A stretch of DNA of 48,116 bases, taken from Deltaproteobacteria bacterium (GTDB lineage Bacteria; Desulfobacterota; Binatia; Bin18). Positions within the stretch are counted from its first letter, which is position 1. Every line of letters starts with the position of its first letter. The position numbers and the translations under genes are program-made. The stretch is from the NCBI GenBank assembly GCA_016874775.1, contig VGTJ01000017.1:1-48116 (forward strand), given 5' to 3'. This document shows, piece after piece, positions 30,385 through 40,926 of this stretch. The notes below the pieces were generated by a model. It was not told the origin of the DNA and searched no databases. It saw only the letters and a list, made by a program, of their open reading frames with translations.

Positions 30385-30657
30385 ATGAGTCCGCAAACGG
30401 AGATGGAATCAGTACTCAAGCAACTTGAAGACGAATACCGCTTTTGGATGGTTGAAGCGCTGAAGATGGGACGTGGGATCGAGCTGATGGAAGAAGAGAT
30501 TCAGGGCCACGACAGCGAGTTAGGCGCGGATCGCGTTGCCGATCTCAACCGCCGCCTGTCCTATGTACGAGAAAAACACCACGACCTCGAAGAGCGAATT
30601 TTTGCGATCCGGCAGAAGATTGAGGAGTTGCGCAAGCGGATCAAGGGGATGCAGTAA
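30385..30657 (+). CDS. Small coiled-coil protein of unknown function
   Basis: The 90-residue protein starts at ATG 30385, with a GGAGG five bases before it. The open frame reaches back to 30298 but has no good start there. It is charged and helical throughout (VLKQLEDEYRFWMVEALKMG and EERIFAIRQKIEELRKRI). I do not recognise the family. It ends 15 bases before the convergent cyclase-family gene. Confidence 0.65.
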   Translation: MSPQTEMESVLKQLEDEYRFWMVEALKMGRGIELMEEEIQGHDSELGADRVADLNRRLSYVREKHHDLEERIFAIRQKIEELRKRIKGMQ

Positions 30658-30672
30658 ATTAAGGTTCTCAAG

Positions 30673-31446
30673 TTACGGCAGAATCGCAATGATGCGAGCC
30701 GGTCCGCCCGAACCTTTGGCAATCTTCATCGGCAGGGCAATCAACGTCGCCCCTTTCGCCGGGAGTTTCTCCAGGTTCGCGATATTTTCCAAGCCAGGTT
30801 TATTCGCCCCGTTGATAATCTGATGCACGATAAAGTCTTGAGATTGGCCGTAGTCGATGCTCGGGGTATCGATGCCGACGGCATCGATCTCTCGCTGTGA
30901 GACAAGAAAGTCAGCCGCCTCACGTGAAAAGCCTGGGAAATGGAGGTTCTCGGTATCGCCAGGCTTATCAGTGCCCAGGACACGTTTCTTGTCTGGCCAG
31001 CGCTCGCCCCAGCCACTGAACATCAACACGATCGCTCCTTTGGGCAAACGACCATATTTTTTCTCCCACGCTCTGATGTCATCAACTGTGAGGCGATAAT
31101 CGGCGTCTTTGTTGACCTGCTCGTGGACGTCGATCACGGCTGCAGGGCCGATCAGCTGCTGAACCGGTACCTCATCTGCTGCACGTTTCCCTTCGGAGAA
31201 ATGAATCGGTGCATCCATATGCGTGCCACCATGCTCAGCCAGACACACGTTGTTTGCGGCATACCAGAAGCCACCAGCAGTCTTGGCGGCTGAGACGATG
31301 TCTAAGTGAAACGGCTTCGCTGTCGGCCAGTAGATGGTGTGCTCGTCGAAAGAGTAGGTAAGGTCGATGACTTTCTTTTCGTCGATCATGTGTGCATTCA
31401 CCACACCGACCCACAGGAAAAAGCCAAGCGCGCGAGTAATTTTCAT
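30673..31446 (-). CDS. Exported cyclase-family (kynurenine-formamidase-like) hydrolase
   Basis: The 257 residues start with a signal peptide (MKITRALGFFLWVGVVNAHM). They hold the metal motif HGGTHMDAPIHF of the cyclase/kynurenine formamidase family, SGWGERWPD, and the late histidine region VGIDTPSIDYG. These zinc or manganese hydrolases open amide or ester bonds of small cyclic compounds. A periplasmic location is unusual for tryptophan breakdown, so the substrate is probably different. ATG 31446 is chosen because the signal peptide begins there; the frame is open 60 codons further up. Confidence 0.85.
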   Translation of the reverse strand: MKITRALGFFLWVGVVNAHMIDEKKVIDLTYSFDEHTIYWPTAKPFHLDIVSAAKTAGGFWYAANNVCLAEHGGTHMDAPIHFSEGKRAADEVPVQQLIGPAAVIDVHEQVNKDADYRLTVDDIRAWEKKYGRLPKGAIVLMFSGWGERWPDKKRVLGTDKPGDTENLHFPGFSREAADFLVSQREIDAVGIDTPSIDYGQSQDFIVHQIINGANKPGLENIANLEKLPAKGATLIALPMKIAKGSGGPARIIAILP

Positions 31447-31466
31447 GCGGTGCACCCCTAACCTAA

Positions 31467-31579
31467 TACCGTGTCTCATAACTTCGTGAGCAGTTGTAGG
31501 GCGTGCGAAGCGCGCCAACTGACTGGCGCGTGGTACGTGCCCTACGATTTCACCGCTCATGAACTTGCGAGATACGGTA
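31467..31579. mobile_element. MITE-like long inverted repeat
   Basis: About 113 bases fold back on themselves. The outer arms start TACCGTGTCTC and end GAGATACGGTA. The inner arms are GTAGGGCGTGC with a matching GTACGTGCCCTAC, and then GCGCGCCA / TGGCGCG around ACTGAC. No coding frame fits inside. It stands in the gap upstream of the cyclase-family gene. The shape suggests a miniature transposon or a large extragenic hairpin; target duplications are not obvious. Confidence 0.6.
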
Positions 31580-31733
31580 CTAATGATAACGGAGAGACTA
31601 TAGCCCTTCTTCCTCCCAAGTCCCAAGTCCCTAGCCTCAAGCCCCTGGGCTGCATGCGCATTGACAAACAGGCCGAGACAACCGGATAATCGCGCACGCT
31701 AAAAAGTCAACGACGAAAAGGCGAAAAGGACAG

Positions 31734-32531
31734 ATGGCAACGAACAACGAAAACAGTCTGGAAAAAGCTCTCAACCGAACCGAAGCTGACGCCGAGGCCG
31801 CGTGTAAAGCGGCGACCGCTGCCCTACGCGCGATGAAAAAAATCCGCTCTGCGGCACAGGAGGGAAATCTACGGGAATTACGACGTACCCTTGAAACCGC
31901 GGGACAAACAATTTCCGAACTTGAACAGCAGTTCGCCACTGCCAAAACTGGCTGGAATTTTGATGAAGAAACCCACATGAGTGATGGTTCTTTTGTCGCT
32001 GAGGTGCTGGCGACGGCCGCCGATGCTGGTGTGCATATGTATGAACGTGATGAACGATTATACTGCTATCCGTCGTTGATTCGTGTGCTACCCAATGATC
32101 GTTCTGTGGTCATCGATAAGACGCGTGAGCGGCGCATCCGACCGTCGGTGCTCGTGCAACACCTGCACAAGCTGCAAAATAAACCTGTCCGCTTTAAGGC
32201 TGAGGCGTTTTTAGAGTCGCTCTATGATGCCTACACTACAGCTGTGAAGACGCGAGACAAAGAACGGCAAAGCTCGGACGCGATTGTTCCGCTGGTGGAA
32301 ATTTACAATCTCCTCACGTTACTACCAGGACAAGCAAAGGAATATGCACGCCCAGAATTTGCTCGCGACTTATATCTGTTGGATGAGAGTGGCGTGAACG
32401 CAGCGCGTAGTGGTGCGGCGATGAGCCTCCATCCTGCGAGAGGGAACGAAGCGGCGAGTAAGGTCATCCATCTTGTGACGAAAGATGGCCGCGCCAAGAC
32501 GTACTATGGGATTTCGTTTGCGAGTGATTAA
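31734..32531 (+). CDS. Protein of unknown function, 265 residues
   Basis: A good AAAGGA ribosome site lies before ATG 31734. The product has an N-terminal coiled coil (about 1-75), then a mixed domain with LYCYPSLIRVLPNDRSVVID, RERRIRPSVLVQHLHKLQN and a tail ending KTYYGISFASD. There are no membrane segments and no catalytic motif I can name. The codon use looks like its neighbours. It converges with the antitoxin-like gene, 19 bases apart. The gene stands alone here, between a MITE-like palindrome and an orphan antitoxin. Confidence 0.75.
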   Translation: MATNNENSLEKALNRTEADAEAACKAATAALRAMKKIRSAAQEGNLRELRRTLETAGQTISELEQQFATAKTGWNFDEETHMSDGSFVAEVLATAADAGVHMYERDERLYCYPSLIRVLPNDRSVVIDKTRERRIRPSVLVQHLHKLQNKPVRFKAEAFLESLYDAYTTAVKTRDKERQSSDAIVPLVEIYNLLTLLPGQAKEYARPEFARDLYLLDESGVNAARSGAAMSLHPARGNEAASKVIHLVTKDGRAKTYYGISFASD

Positions 32532-32550
32532 CGAGGAGACAAATTCATGT

Positions 32551-32790
32551 TCATCGTCCGTCGTCCCCATACATGTCCTCACGGCGGAAGGTACTCTCTT
32601 CAGGCCAGGCTTCCCACTTCCAGGAGGCGAGTCTTAACGGAGGTTTGGGGAGCCGTTTCGGAGAGGGACTCGTGCCATTGGTATCGATTACCACCACCAC
32701 CCGATGTTCTCCTGGCGTGATGTCCGAGGGCAAAGTAATCGCCAGTTTGCCGTCTGACGTGACGACGGCGGTCGTTTCTATGGTTCGCAT
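32551..32790 (-). CDS. Orphan VapB-like antitoxin
   Basis: The 79 residues match small antitoxins of PIN-domain (VapC) toxins: the N-terminal beta strands ETTAVVTSDGKLAITLPSD and GEHRVVVVID, a flexible middle, then WPEESTFRREDMYGDDGR at the end. An AGAGGAAG site precedes the ATG. In the usual pair the toxin starts right after the antitoxin stop. Here an ATG follows but is closed after six codons, and then the convergent 265-residue gene begins, so the toxin seems lost. Confidence 0.7.
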   Translation of the reverse strand: MRTIETTAVVTSDGKLAITLPSDITPGEHRVVVVIDTNGTSPSPKRLPKPPLRLASWKWEAWPEESTFRREDMYGDDGR

Positions 32791-32876
32791 CGCTTCCTCT
32801 CATGACAAATGAGGATGCGTCAACCGTAACGACAAAACGTTTCCCTGTCTATATGTTTTCGTCAGCGCGGATGGTG

Positions 32877-33884
32877 TCACACTTTGTAATAGTTGCGATA
32901 CCACTCAACAAAGCGCGCAATACCGACAGTGATTGGTGTGGCTGGTCGGAAGCCCACATCACGCATGAGATCGTCGACATCCGCAAAAGTTTCCGGGACG
33001 TCCCCTGGTTGCATCGGTAGCAAGCGTTTGTCTGCTTTGCGACCAATGCAGTTTTCTAACACGCTGATAAATTCCAGTAATTCAACTGGCTGGTTATTGC
33101 CGATGTTGTAAATACGATAGGGGGCCTTACTCGTACCTGGATCAGGCTTCATGCCAGACCACGCTGGATTGGGTTGGGGGATGGTATCGAGCACGCGAAT
33201 GATTCCCTCAACGATGTCATCAATATAGGTAAAGTCGCGCCGCATTTTCCCTTCATTAAAGACCTCGATCGGTTTCCCCTCAAGAATTGCTTTGGTGAAC
33301 ATAAAGAGCGCCATATCGGGGCGTCCCCACGGACCATACACGGTAAAGAAGCGCAGACCAGTCGTTGGTAACTGGTAGAGATGGCTGTACGTATGCGCCA
33401 TTAATTCGTTGGCTTTCTTTGAAGCCGCGTAGAGGGACACCGGATGGTCAACGTTGTCATGCACGGAAAACGGCATCTTGGTATTCGCGCCGTAGACGGA
33501 ACTGCTTGAGGCATACACGAGGTGATGAACTTTGTGATGACGACACCCTTCGAGGATGTTCATAAACCCGACAAGATTGCTTTCGACATAGGCATGAGGG
33601 TTCGTCAGCGAATAACGCACTCCAGCTTGCGCAGCGAGATGCACGACACGCTCTGGGTGATGGTGAGCGAATAGCGCTTCCATGCCGGTGCGATCAGCTA
33701 AGTCGAGTTCTTGGAATTGGAACCGCGGATGCTCTTGGAGGTGGGCGAGGCGGTCCTGTTTCAAACGCACGTCGTAGTAGGTGTTAATGTTGTCTAGCCC
33801 TACGACGGAATCTCCGCGAGCAAGCAGGCGTTGGGCGACATGGAAGCCGATGAAACCTGCCGCTCCAGTAACAAGAACGTGCAT
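32877..33884 (-). CDS. UDP-glucuronate 4-epimerase type NAD-dependent epimerase
   Basis: The 335-residue enzyme is an extended short-chain dehydrogenase with the NAD fold [14 protein letters not shown], the serine region YASSSSVYG, the YAASK catalytic tyrosine and lysine, and [17 protein letters not shown]. The long form of this text is typical of UDP-glucuronate epimerases of the CapI/LpsL group, which supply UDP-galacturonate for capsule or LPS. ATG 33884 is chosen over the one eight codons up because AAAGGAG lies at the right distance. Confidence 0.87.
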   Translation of the reverse strand: MHVLVTGAAGFIGFHVAQRLLARGDSVVGLDNINTYYDVRLKQDRLAHLQEHPRFQFQELDLADRTGMEALFAHHHPERVVHLAAQAGVRYSLTNPHAYVESNLVGFMNILEGCRHHKVHHLVYASSSSVYGANTKMPFSVHDNVDHPVSLYAASKKANELMAHTYSHLYQLPTTGLRFFTVYGPWGRPDMALFMFTKAILEGKPIEVFNEGKMRRDFTYIDDIVEGIIRVLDTIPQPNPAWSGMKPDPGTSKAPYRIYNIGNNQPVELLEFISVLENCIGRKADKRLLPMQPGDVPETFADVDDLMRDVGFRPATPITVGIARFVEWYRNYYKV

Positions 33885-33915
33885 GGGATGCTCCTTTGAG
33901 GGTAACAAACGCTGA

Positions 33916-34527
33916 CTAGCTGCGTACCTCTGCCTGACCGGGAGGAGAAGTATCGGAGGGGGAGGAGAGGGAACGTTTGGCTCGTACCTGGCGGAAGACC
34001 TTGAGGTGGTAATCTATCCCAGACCAAAGGCTGAGCACTAATGCGATCCACAAAAAGTACATGCCAAAGACGTAGAAGTCGATGAAGCCATAGCGGTAAT
34101 GCAGGAGTAAGCCATGTAATGCAAACATCTGGAAAATCATTTTGTATTTTCCTAATTCTTCCGCTGCCAGGACGATGCCTTCGTCAGACGCAATAGCACG
34201 GAGCCCTGTGACCGCGAACTCGCGTGCAATGAGAACAACAACCAACGCTGCAGGAACACGAGGCGTGCGATCAATGGCAGCCAACATAATCAGTGCCGCC
34301 GCAACAAGGAGTTTATCGGCAAGAGGGTCAAGAAACTTACCGAGATTGGTAATCACCCCTTGGCGGCGAGCGAGGTAGCCGTCGAAGTAGTCGGTGATGC
34401 TTGCGACAAAAAAGGTAATAGCAGCGAAAAGGCTGGACTGCTGACTTGGGTCGGTCAGAAAATAGACGAGCGGCGGGATCAACGCGATACGCAACAAACT
34501 CAGCAGGTTAGGCAGGGTCGCCACCAA
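33916..34527 (-). CDS. pgsA: CDP-diacylglycerol--glycerol-3-phosphate 3-phosphatidyltransferase
   Basis: PgsA makes phosphatidylglycerol phosphate in the inner membrane. The 203 residues open with [19 protein letters not shown]. They hold the CDP-alcohol phosphotransferase motif spread over [23 protein letters not shown] (all metal-binding aspartates present) and about five membrane helices. The C-terminal 25 residues are charged and serine-rich. It is followed after 31 bases by the epimerase gene and preceded by the transglycosylase gene, all on the minus strand. Confidence 0.93.
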   Translation of the reverse strand: MVATLPNLLSLLRIALIPPLVYFLTDPSQQSSLFAAITFFVASITDYFDGYLARRQGVITNLGKFLDPLADKLLVAAALIMLAAIDRTPRVPAALVVVLIAREFAVTGLRAIASDEGIVLAAEELGKYKMIFQMFALHGLLLHYRYGFIDFYVFGMYFLWIALVLSLWSGIDYHLKVFRQVRAKRSLSSPSDTSPPGQAEVRS

Positions 34528-34557
34528 TGGAGCCCTGGAATAGCGATTCGCTCTCGG

Positions 34558-35457
34558 TTACGCCGGTGGGCGTACGAGGGTACTACGTTCTCGGTATGCT
34601 TCACGGAACCGCAATACTTTACGAACGTACTGTTGTGTTTCTTGATAAGGGGGAATGCCGTTGTACTTGCTCACCGCCCCGGCTCCCGCGTTATATGCTG
34701 CTAGTGCCAAGGTGACGTTCCCGTCATATCGCTCTAGGAGGAGGCGAAGGTGACGAACCCCACCCTCAATGTTCTGACGTGGAGAATGGATATCCGCTAC
34801 TCCGTGGTCTGCAGCAGTCTCGGGCATTAACTGCATCAATCCACGCGCTCCGGCACGAGAAATTGCCCACGGGTTAAAGGCTGACTCTGCTTTGATGACT
34901 GCTTTTACCAACTCAAATTCTACACCATAACGCGCACAGGCTGCCCGAATCAGTCGGTCAAAGTCTGCGCTCTCTTTGCTCGTCATGCGACTCACATATG
35001 GCTGGAGGAACAAAAATGGGCGATAGCCAGGTTGATTCGGTACGTTGGTAAAGAGAAGGGTCCCTTGTTTATTCCGATACACATGAATCGGGGCAGTCGT
35101 CCGAGAATCATGGACGTAGCGTTTTGCCTCCCAGCGACCTGACAGGTCTTTGCGAACGTCGATGATACGTCCACCGAAGGGAGAAGCGCCGTCATTACTA
35201 GTCAGGCCATCTCGCTCTTTCCTTTGGCCTTTTGCTCGTACGTTGCGGAGGGAGTCTGCGTTTCGCTTGTAGCTCGATTTGTTCGTTGCAGAAATCCTCG
35301 CTGATCGAGAGGATTGGTTGGTGATATACAATACCCCGTTGCTCCCACGGTACACACGGATGTCCGCGGTAGCGACACCATCTCCTGTGAGAGGAGAGCC
35401 CATGACGAGTAGCATGCCACACAGGCCTGCGACCCCTTTCCCGATATGCTTACACAT
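34558..35457 (-). CDS. Lytic transglycosylase with SLT domain
   Basis: The 299-residue protein cleaves peptidoglycan strands in the periplasm. It has a signal peptide (VAGLCGMLLVMGSPL) and two DUF4124-like strands (DIRVYRGSNGVLYITN and PIHVYRNKQGTLLFTN). The SLT fold (about 170-285) has the catalytic glutamate in KAVIKAESAFNPWAIS, then GARGLMQLMPETA, GVRHL and ALAAYNAGAGAV. It begins a leftward run with pgsA and the epimerase, and is divergent from nadB. Confidence 0.93.
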   Translation of the reverse strand: MCKHIGKGVAGLCGMLLVMGSPLTGDGVATADIRVYRGSNGVLYITNQSSRSARISATNKSSYKRNADSLRNVRAKGQRKERDGLTSNDGASPFGGRIIDVRKDLSGRWEAKRYVHDSRTTAPIHVYRNKQGTLLFTNVPNQPGYRPFLFLQPYVSRMTSKESADFDRLIRAACARYGVEFELVKAVIKAESAFNPWAISRAGARGLMQLMPETAADHGVADIHSPRQNIEGGVRHLRLLLERYDGNVTLALAAYNAGAGAVSKYNGIPPYQETQQYVRKVLRFREAYRERSTLVRPPA

Positions 35458-35564
35458 AAGAACTCTAAGATAAACGATTTTTTCCTACCTGGTCAAATCC
35501 CTCGACCGCCTTGACTCGCCCCCCTCGAACGTGCCAGCAATGAACACCCACATGAAGTGAAACT

Positions 35565-37157
35565 ATGAGTCAAAGTGATTTTCTCATTATCGGAAGCGGA
35601 ATTGCTGGCCTCAGTCTCGCCCTCAAAGCTGTCAAAAGCGGATCAGTCACGATCGTGACGAAAGATCGGTTACCAGAAAGTAATTCTGCCTATGCCCAAG
35701 GCGGAATCGCTTCGGTCTGGAGTGAAGAGGATTCGTTTGCTGATCACATCCAGGATACGCTAACTGCTGGAGCAGGATTGTGTCACCGTGATGTTGTTGA
35801 GGCAGTAGTAACCGAAGGGCCTGACCGTATTCGAGAATTAATTGCTCTTGGAACCAATTTCTCGCGCAAACCTGGGGGAGAAGAGGCGGAGTACGATCTA
35901 GGCCTGGAAGGTGGGCATTCCTATCGCCGTATCCTGCATGCGGCTGATGCGACCGGACAAGAAATTATCCGTGCACTCATTGCTGCCGTGCGTCAACACC
36001 CTGAGATTACCATCTGCGAGAAACATCTCAGCATCGATCTCCTTACGACTGAGGGGCCGAGCGGACAGGAGTGCTGGGGAGCGTACGTTCTCGACCTCAA
36101 TACTAATGAGGTGAAAACGCTCACTGCCAAGGTCACAGTCCTGTGCAGTGGCGGTGCTGGGAAAGTCTATCTGTACACGAGCAATCCAGATGTTGCGACT
36201 GGTGATGGCTTGGCGATGGCATACCGTGCCGGTGTACCGGTTGGCAACTTAGAATTCTTCCAGTTTCATCCGACCTGCCTGTTTCATCCGAGAGCAAAGT
36301 CGTTTCTCATTTCTGAAGCGCTACGTGGTGAGGGAGCACTTCTGCGGCGACCTGATGGCGTTCCGTTTATGAAGAAGTATCATCCGAGCGCTGAACTGGC
36401 ACCGCGGGACATCGTGGCACGGGCAATCGACCAGGAGATGAAAACCCACGGGTTCACGAATGTCCTGTTGGATATTAGCCATCGTGACGCTGACTTCTTA
36501 CGCAAGCGGTTTCCTGCAATTTCACAACGTTGTCTGGAGTTTGGCATTGACCTGACCAAAGAGCCTATTCCCGTAGTTCCGGCGGCCCATTATCTTTGTG
36601 GAGGGGTAGTGACGGATCTGCATGGAGCAACCTCCATCCGTCGCCTCTACGCGGCCGGCGAAGTGGCAATGACGGGACTGCATGGGGCGAATCGGCTCGC
36701 GTCGAATTCACTCCTTGAAGCAGTTGTGTTCGCGCATCGCGTCTCTCTTCACGCGGATACACTGTTACGTGCCGATCGTCGCAACGCGCCAACATTTCCT
36801 GTGTGGAACCCCGGAGAAGCAGTCAACAGCGATGAGATGGTGGTGGTGACGCACACCTGGGAAGAGATCCGTCGTTTGATGTGGAACTACGTTGGCATCG
36901 TTCGTAGTGACCGTCGCCTTGCCCGTGCCCAACATCGTATTGCCCTCATTCAAGAAGAGATTCGCGAGTACTACTGGAACTTCATTGTGACTGGCGATCT
37001 CCTAGAACTGCGTAATCTCGCCACGGTGGCTGAATTGATTATCCGTTGCGCAAGCCTGCGGCAGGAGAGCCGTGGGCTACACTCAACCTTAGATTATGCT
37101 CAGGCTGATGATGTGCACTGGCAGCATGATACGATCGTGCAGCTTGAACAAGCGTAA
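35565..37157 (+). CDS. nadB: L-aspartate oxidase
   Basis: NadB oxidises aspartate to iminoaspartate, the first step of NAD synthesis. The 530 residues have the FAD fold IIGSGIAGLSLALKA, SNSAYAQGGIA, the active-site region FHPTCLFHPRAKSFLISEAL with RGEGA, HYLCGGV, NRLASNSLLEAVVF, and a C-terminal helical domain. Length fits the family. nadA and nadC are not in the window. It converges with purF nine bases apart. Confidence 0.96.
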   Translation: MSQSDFLIIGSGIAGLSLALKAVKSGSVTIVTKDRLPESNSAYAQGGIASVWSEEDSFADHIQDTLTAGAGLCHRDVVEAVVTEGPDRIRELIALGTNFSRKPGGEEAEYDLGLEGGHSYRRILHAADATGQEIIRALIAAVRQHPEITICEKHLSIDLLTTEGPSGQECWGAYVLDLNTNEVKTLTAKVTVLCSGGAGKVYLYTSNPDVATGDGLAMAYRAGVPVGNLEFFQFHPTCLFHPRAKSFLISEALRGEGALLRRPDGVPFMKKYHPSAELAPRDIVARAIDQEMKTHGFTNVLLDISHRDADFLRKRFPAISQRCLEFGIDLTKEPIPVVPAAHYLCGGVVTDLHGATSIRRLYAAGEVAMTGLHGANRLASNSLLEAVVFAHRVSLHADTLLRADRRNAPTFPVWNPGEAVNSDEMVVVTHTWEEIRRLMWNYVGIVRSDRRLARAQHRIALIQEEIREYYWNFIVTGDLLELRNLATVAELIIRCASLRQESRGLHSTLDYAQADDVHWQHDTIVQLEQA

Positions 37158-37166
37158 AATCTTTCG

Positions 37167-38615
37167 CTACCGCTCCAATTCCTGAAACAGCGGCAGTTGC
37201 CTTCCGCGCGGTCGTTCGCCGAGTGGGACTGGATACCGGCCAGTGAAGCAGGCGTCACAAAAACTACTGCCATCTTCCTTCAAGGCAGCATACATGGCTG
37301 CTTCATCCAGATACGACAGGGAATCCGCCGTCACATAACGACAGATCTCTTCGATACTATGTGATGAGGCGATCAGCTCGCGGCGAGTTGGTGTATCGAC
37401 ACCGTAAAAACAGGGACCAATTGTTGGTGGAGAGCTAATACGTAGATGAACCTCTGTGGCACCAGCGTTACGGATCATCGAGACGATTTTGCGGCTAGTC
37501 GTGCCGCGCACAATCGAATCATCAACCACCACGACGCGTTTGCCGCGGAGTACTTCAGGCTGGGCATTCAGCTTCACTTTAACGCCGAAGTGGCGAATCG
37601 ACTCTAACGGCTCAATGAACGTGCGGCCAACGTAATGATTACGGATGAGGCCCATATCAAAAGGGAGCTTTGCTTCCTCTGCATAGCCGAGTGCGGCTGG
37701 CACTCCAGAGTCAGGGACAGGAATGACAAGATCTGCGGGGATACCTGCGGACCGTGCAAGTTGACGCCCGAACTCTTTCCGCGTCTCGTAGACACTCCGC
37801 CCATACAGTAGACTGTCTGGGCGTGAAAAATAGATGTGTTCAAACACACAACGCGATAACGGTTCGTGCGGGAAAGGCGAGATCGAGGTCATACCATGTG
37901 AAGCGAACGACAGCACTTCTCCAGGAGCAACTTCTCGTTCATAGGTCGCACCGATGAGATCCAGTGCACACGTCTCCGAGGTGACGACGTACGTATCCCT
38001 GCCACCTTCATGGAGGCGACCAAGCACGAGTGGCCGAAAGCCGTACGGGTCACGAACAGCGACCATTTCGTCTTCAGAGAGAAAGACAAGCGAATAGGCT
38101 CCCCGCACTTGCCACAGCGCTTCAACAATGCGGTCGACCAACTGTTCTCTCCGTGAGGCGGCGATCAAGTGAAGGATCACTTCGGTATCGACTCCGGATT
38201 GAAAGATCGACCCGCGCGCCTCCAGTCGAGCGCGTAAATCTTCTGCATTGACCAAATTCCCGTTGTGCGCGATTGCGAGCGAACCGTGGGTGTACTTCAC
38301 AACCAGGGGCTGACTATTTTTCAGCACCGTGGTGCCAGTGGTGGAATAGCGATTATGGCCAATCGCACTAGTACCTTCGAGACGGCGAATGATCTTTTCG
38401 TCAAAAATATCGGCGACAAGCCCCATGCCACGATGGACGAGTAGGGTCTGGCTGTTCGAGGAGGCAATACCGGCAGACTCTTGTCCACGGTGTTGCAACG
38501 CATACAACGCCAGATACGCGAGGTTCGCCGCTTCGGGATGGCCATACACGCCGACCACACCACATTCTTCATGAAAGCGATCGAATTGTTCGTCCTCTCC
38601 GTGTTCGTGTGGCAC
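37167..38615 (-). CDS. purF: Amidophosphoribosyltransferase
   Basis: PurF transfers the glutamine amide to PRPP, the first committed step of purine synthesis. The GTG start at 38615 is set by a strong AGGAGG site. A propeptide of about 17 residues precedes the catalytic cysteine in [10 protein letters not shown]. The text has the PRPP loop [16 protein letters not shown]. The four cysteines of a Bacillus-type iron-sulfur cluster are all visible, in [16 protein letters not shown] and FCDACFTG. It is the last gene of the pur operon, after a repeat-filled gap. Confidence 0.96.
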   Translation of the reverse strand: MPHEHGEDEQFDRFHEECGVVGVYGHPEAANLAYLALYALQHRGQESAGIASSNSQTLLVHRGMGLVADIFDEKIIRRLEGTSAIGHNRYSTTGTTVLKNSQPLVVKYTHGSLAIAHNGNLVNAEDLRARLEARGSIFQSGVDTEVILHLIAASRREQLVDRIVEALWQVRGAYSLVFLSEDEMVAVRDPYGFRPLVLGRLHEGGRDTYVVTSETCALDLIGATYEREVAPGEVLSFASHGMTSISPFPHEPLSRCVFEHIYFSRPDSLLYGRSVYETRKEFGRQLARSAGIPADLVIPVPDSGVPAALGYAEEAKLPFDMGLIRNHYVGRTFIEPLESIRHFGVKVKLNAQPEVLRGKRVVVVDDSIVRGTTSRKIVSMIRNAGATEVHLRISSPPTIGPCFYGVDTPTRRELIASSHSIEEICRYVTADSLSYLDEAAMYAALKEDGSSFCDACFTGRYPVPLGERPRGRQLPLFQELER

Positions 38616-38628
38616 GCTACCTCCTGTT

Positions 38629-38700
38629 TTTGGCTTTCAGCGTTCAGCTCGCAGCTTTCAGCACTGCCTCTTTACTGATTGCTGACAGCTGACGGCTGAC
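38629..38700. repeat. Heptamer-like repeat GTCAGCN / TTCAGCN, entering purL
   Basis: Left of centre are TTTCAGC, GTTCAGC, TTTCAGC; right of centre are GCTGACA, GCTGACG, GCTGACC, so the two halves are roughly inverted. The right half lies inside the reading frame of purL and encodes its last ten or so residues. The left half is in the gap before purF. Confidence 0.75.
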
Positions 38701-40918
38701 CGCTCTCCAGTTGTCGTGCTAATGCCGTTCGCCATTCTTGTTGCAAATTTTGCACTGGAAGCTGCAGGCAATTGGTAATGACCAGGTCCGTTCCGCCTAC
38801 CTCGCCTAACACAGTGTACGGCACCCGCTGTGCCTTTGCCCGTTGTTCGACTCGGGAGAGTGTGTGTCGTGAGAGCGAGATAATCACCCGCGACTGGCTC
38901 TCCCCAAACAGAGCGACATCGGGGCGTAGGGTCTCTGACAAGGTGACGCGTGCTCCGAGAGGTCCTTCCGGGCGAGTGATGCACGCTTCAGCTAACGCAA
39001 CTGCGAGCCCTCCTTCTGCGACATCATGGGCCGAAGCAACCAGCTGTTCTTGTGCGAACTGCAAACAAAGATGCTGGAGCCGTTTTTCTTGATCGAGGTC
39101 TAACTGTGGAGGTATCCCGGCGGTCATGCCATGAATAGTGGCGAGATATTCACTTGCACCTATCTCATTATGCGTCTCTCCGAGTAAGACGATAAGGTCG
39201 CCGGGTTGCTTGAACCATTGTGTGACATGGTGTGTGACATCCTGGAGAATTCCGACACTTGCAACGGTTGGGGTTGGTGGAATCGCTCTGCCTTCAGTCT
39301 CGTTGTAGAAACTGACGTTACCACTAACGACAGCGACACCCAACGCAAGACACGCGTCGCGCATACCAGCGATCGCTTGTTGAAACTGCCACATCACCTC
39401 GGGTTTTTCCGGGTTACCAAAATTTAAACAATCGGAAAGTGCGACCGGGCGAGCGCCACTCACAGCGAGATTACGAGCGCCTTCAGCAACGGCAATTTGC
39501 CCGCCTCGATACGGATCTAACAAACAGTAACGGCTGTTACAGTCGACACTGATACCGACCCCTTTTGCCGTACCTTTTAAGCGGATGATAGCTGCATCAG
39601 ACCCTGGCTGCACAACGGTGTTGCCGCAGACAAACGAATCATATTGCCGATAGACCCACTCTTTACTGGCGAGATTGGGTGATGCCAGTAAGCGTAACAA
39701 CACCTGACCACAATCTGATGGTAAGGGAAGAGCGGCGAGGTCGAGTCGCTGACGCGCGGCAAGGTTCGCTGGTGGTGCAGTTGGCCGTTCGTAGACGGGT
39801 GCGTCGTCAGTCAGGGCAGAAACTGGAATCCGTACGACTTCTTCTCCGTGCCAGTGAGTACGAAAAAATCCGTCCTCCGTCACTTGTCCCACGACTTCAG
39901 CTTCGAGATCCCAGCGAGTGAAAATCGCTTTTACGGCCTCTTCATGTCCAGCTTTGGCCACGATCAACATGCGCTCTTGCGACTCAGAGAGAAGGAGTTC
40001 GTATGGGATGATGTCGGCTTCGCGAGTAGGAATGCGATCTAAATTGAGAAGGATCCCCATCCCGCCACGACCTGCCATTTCTACTGAAGAACTGGTGAGT
40101 CCTGCAGCGCCCATGTCTTGAATCGCGACGATGAGATCTTTTTGCATCAATTCAAGACAGGCTTCGATCAAGAGCTTTTCGGTAAATGGGTCACCTACTT
40201 GTACTGCGGGGCGGAGCTCTTCTGACTTTGCGTCGAACTCCCGTGACGCGAGAAGGCTTGCGCCGTGGATACCATCACGACCTGTGCGTGAACCTACATA
40301 GATAACGGGATTGCCAACGCCAGCGGCGCGCGCACGAAAGATGCGATCCGTGCGAACTGTACCCAACGTAAACGCATTGACGAGAATGTTGCCGTTATAG
40401 CCAGCATCAAAGGAGACTTCGCCCCCAACGGTTGGCACGCCAACGCAATTCCCATATCCACCAATGCCAGCGACGACACCTTTAATGAGGAAAGGGGTGC
40501 GGGGATGATCGACTGCGCCAAAGCGTAGCGAGTTCAGCGACGCAATCGGGCGCGCACCCATCGTGAACACATCGCGCAGAATGCCGCCGACTCCAGTTGC
40601 TGCACCGTGATACGGCTCGATAAAGGACGGATGATTGTGACTCTCAATTTTGAAAACGACGGCGAGGCCATCGCCGACATCGACAATGCCAGCGTTCTCG
40701 CCAGGGCCTTGGAGGATCTCAGGGCCAGTGGTGGGAAGCTGGCGGAGAAACTTGCGCGAGCTTTTGTAACTGCAATGCTCTGACCACATGACCGAGAACA
40801 CGCCAAGCTCTTCAAATGTCGGCGTACGACCAAGATGGCCCAAAATGCCTTGGTATTCGTCTGTCGAGAGCCCGTGGTCAAGTGCGAGCTGGAGCGTAAC
40901 CGTTGGTGTCTTATGCAT
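38672..40918 (-). CDS. purL: Phosphoribosylformylglycinamidine synthase subunit PurL
   Basis: The 748-residue small-type PurL makes FGAM from FGAR together with separate PurQ (glutaminase) and PurS, both present upstream. Visible are the ATP site and signatures [40 protein letters not shown], and [16 protein letters not shown]. The last residues [10 protein letters not shown] are not family-like: they are translated from a repeat that continues into the gap before purF. The start is ATG 40918, eight bases after purQ. Confidence 0.96.
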   Translation of the reverse strand: MHKTPTVTLQLALDHGLSTDEYQGILGHLGRTPTFEELGVFSVMWSEHCSYKSSRKFLRQLPTTGPEILQGPGENAGIVDVGDGLAVVFKIESHNHPSFIEPYHGAATGVGGILRDVFTMGARPIASLNSLRFGAVDHPRTPFLIKGVVAGIGGYGNCVGVPTVGGEVSFDAGYNGNILVNAFTLGTVRTDRIFRARAAGVGNPVIYVGSRTGRDGIHGASLLASREFDAKSEELRPAVQVGDPFTEKLLIEACLELMQKDLIVAIQDMGAAGLTSSSVEMAGRGGMGILLNLDRIPTREADIIPYELLLSESQERMLIVAKAGHEEAVKAIFTRWDLEAEVVGQVTEDGFFRTHWHGEEVVRIPVSALTDDAPVYERPTAPPANLAARQRLDLAALPLPSDCGQVLLRLLASPNLASKEWVYRQYDSFVCGNTVVQPGSDAAIIRLKGTAKGVGISVDCNSRYCLLDPYRGGQIAVAEGARNLAVSGARPVALSDCLNFGNPEKPEVMWQFQQAIAGMRDACLALGVAVVSGNVSFYNETEGRAIPPTPTVASVGILQDVTHHVTQWFKQPGDLIVLLGETHNEIGASEYLATIHGMTAGIPPQLDLDQEKRLQHLCLQFAQEQLVASAHDVAEGGLAVALAEACITRPEGPLGARVTLSETLRPDVALFGESQSRVIISLSRHTLSRVEQRAKAQRVPYTVLGEVGGTDLVITNCLQLPVQNLQQEWRTALARQLESGQPSAVSNQ

Positions 40919-40926
40919 GAGAGTGT

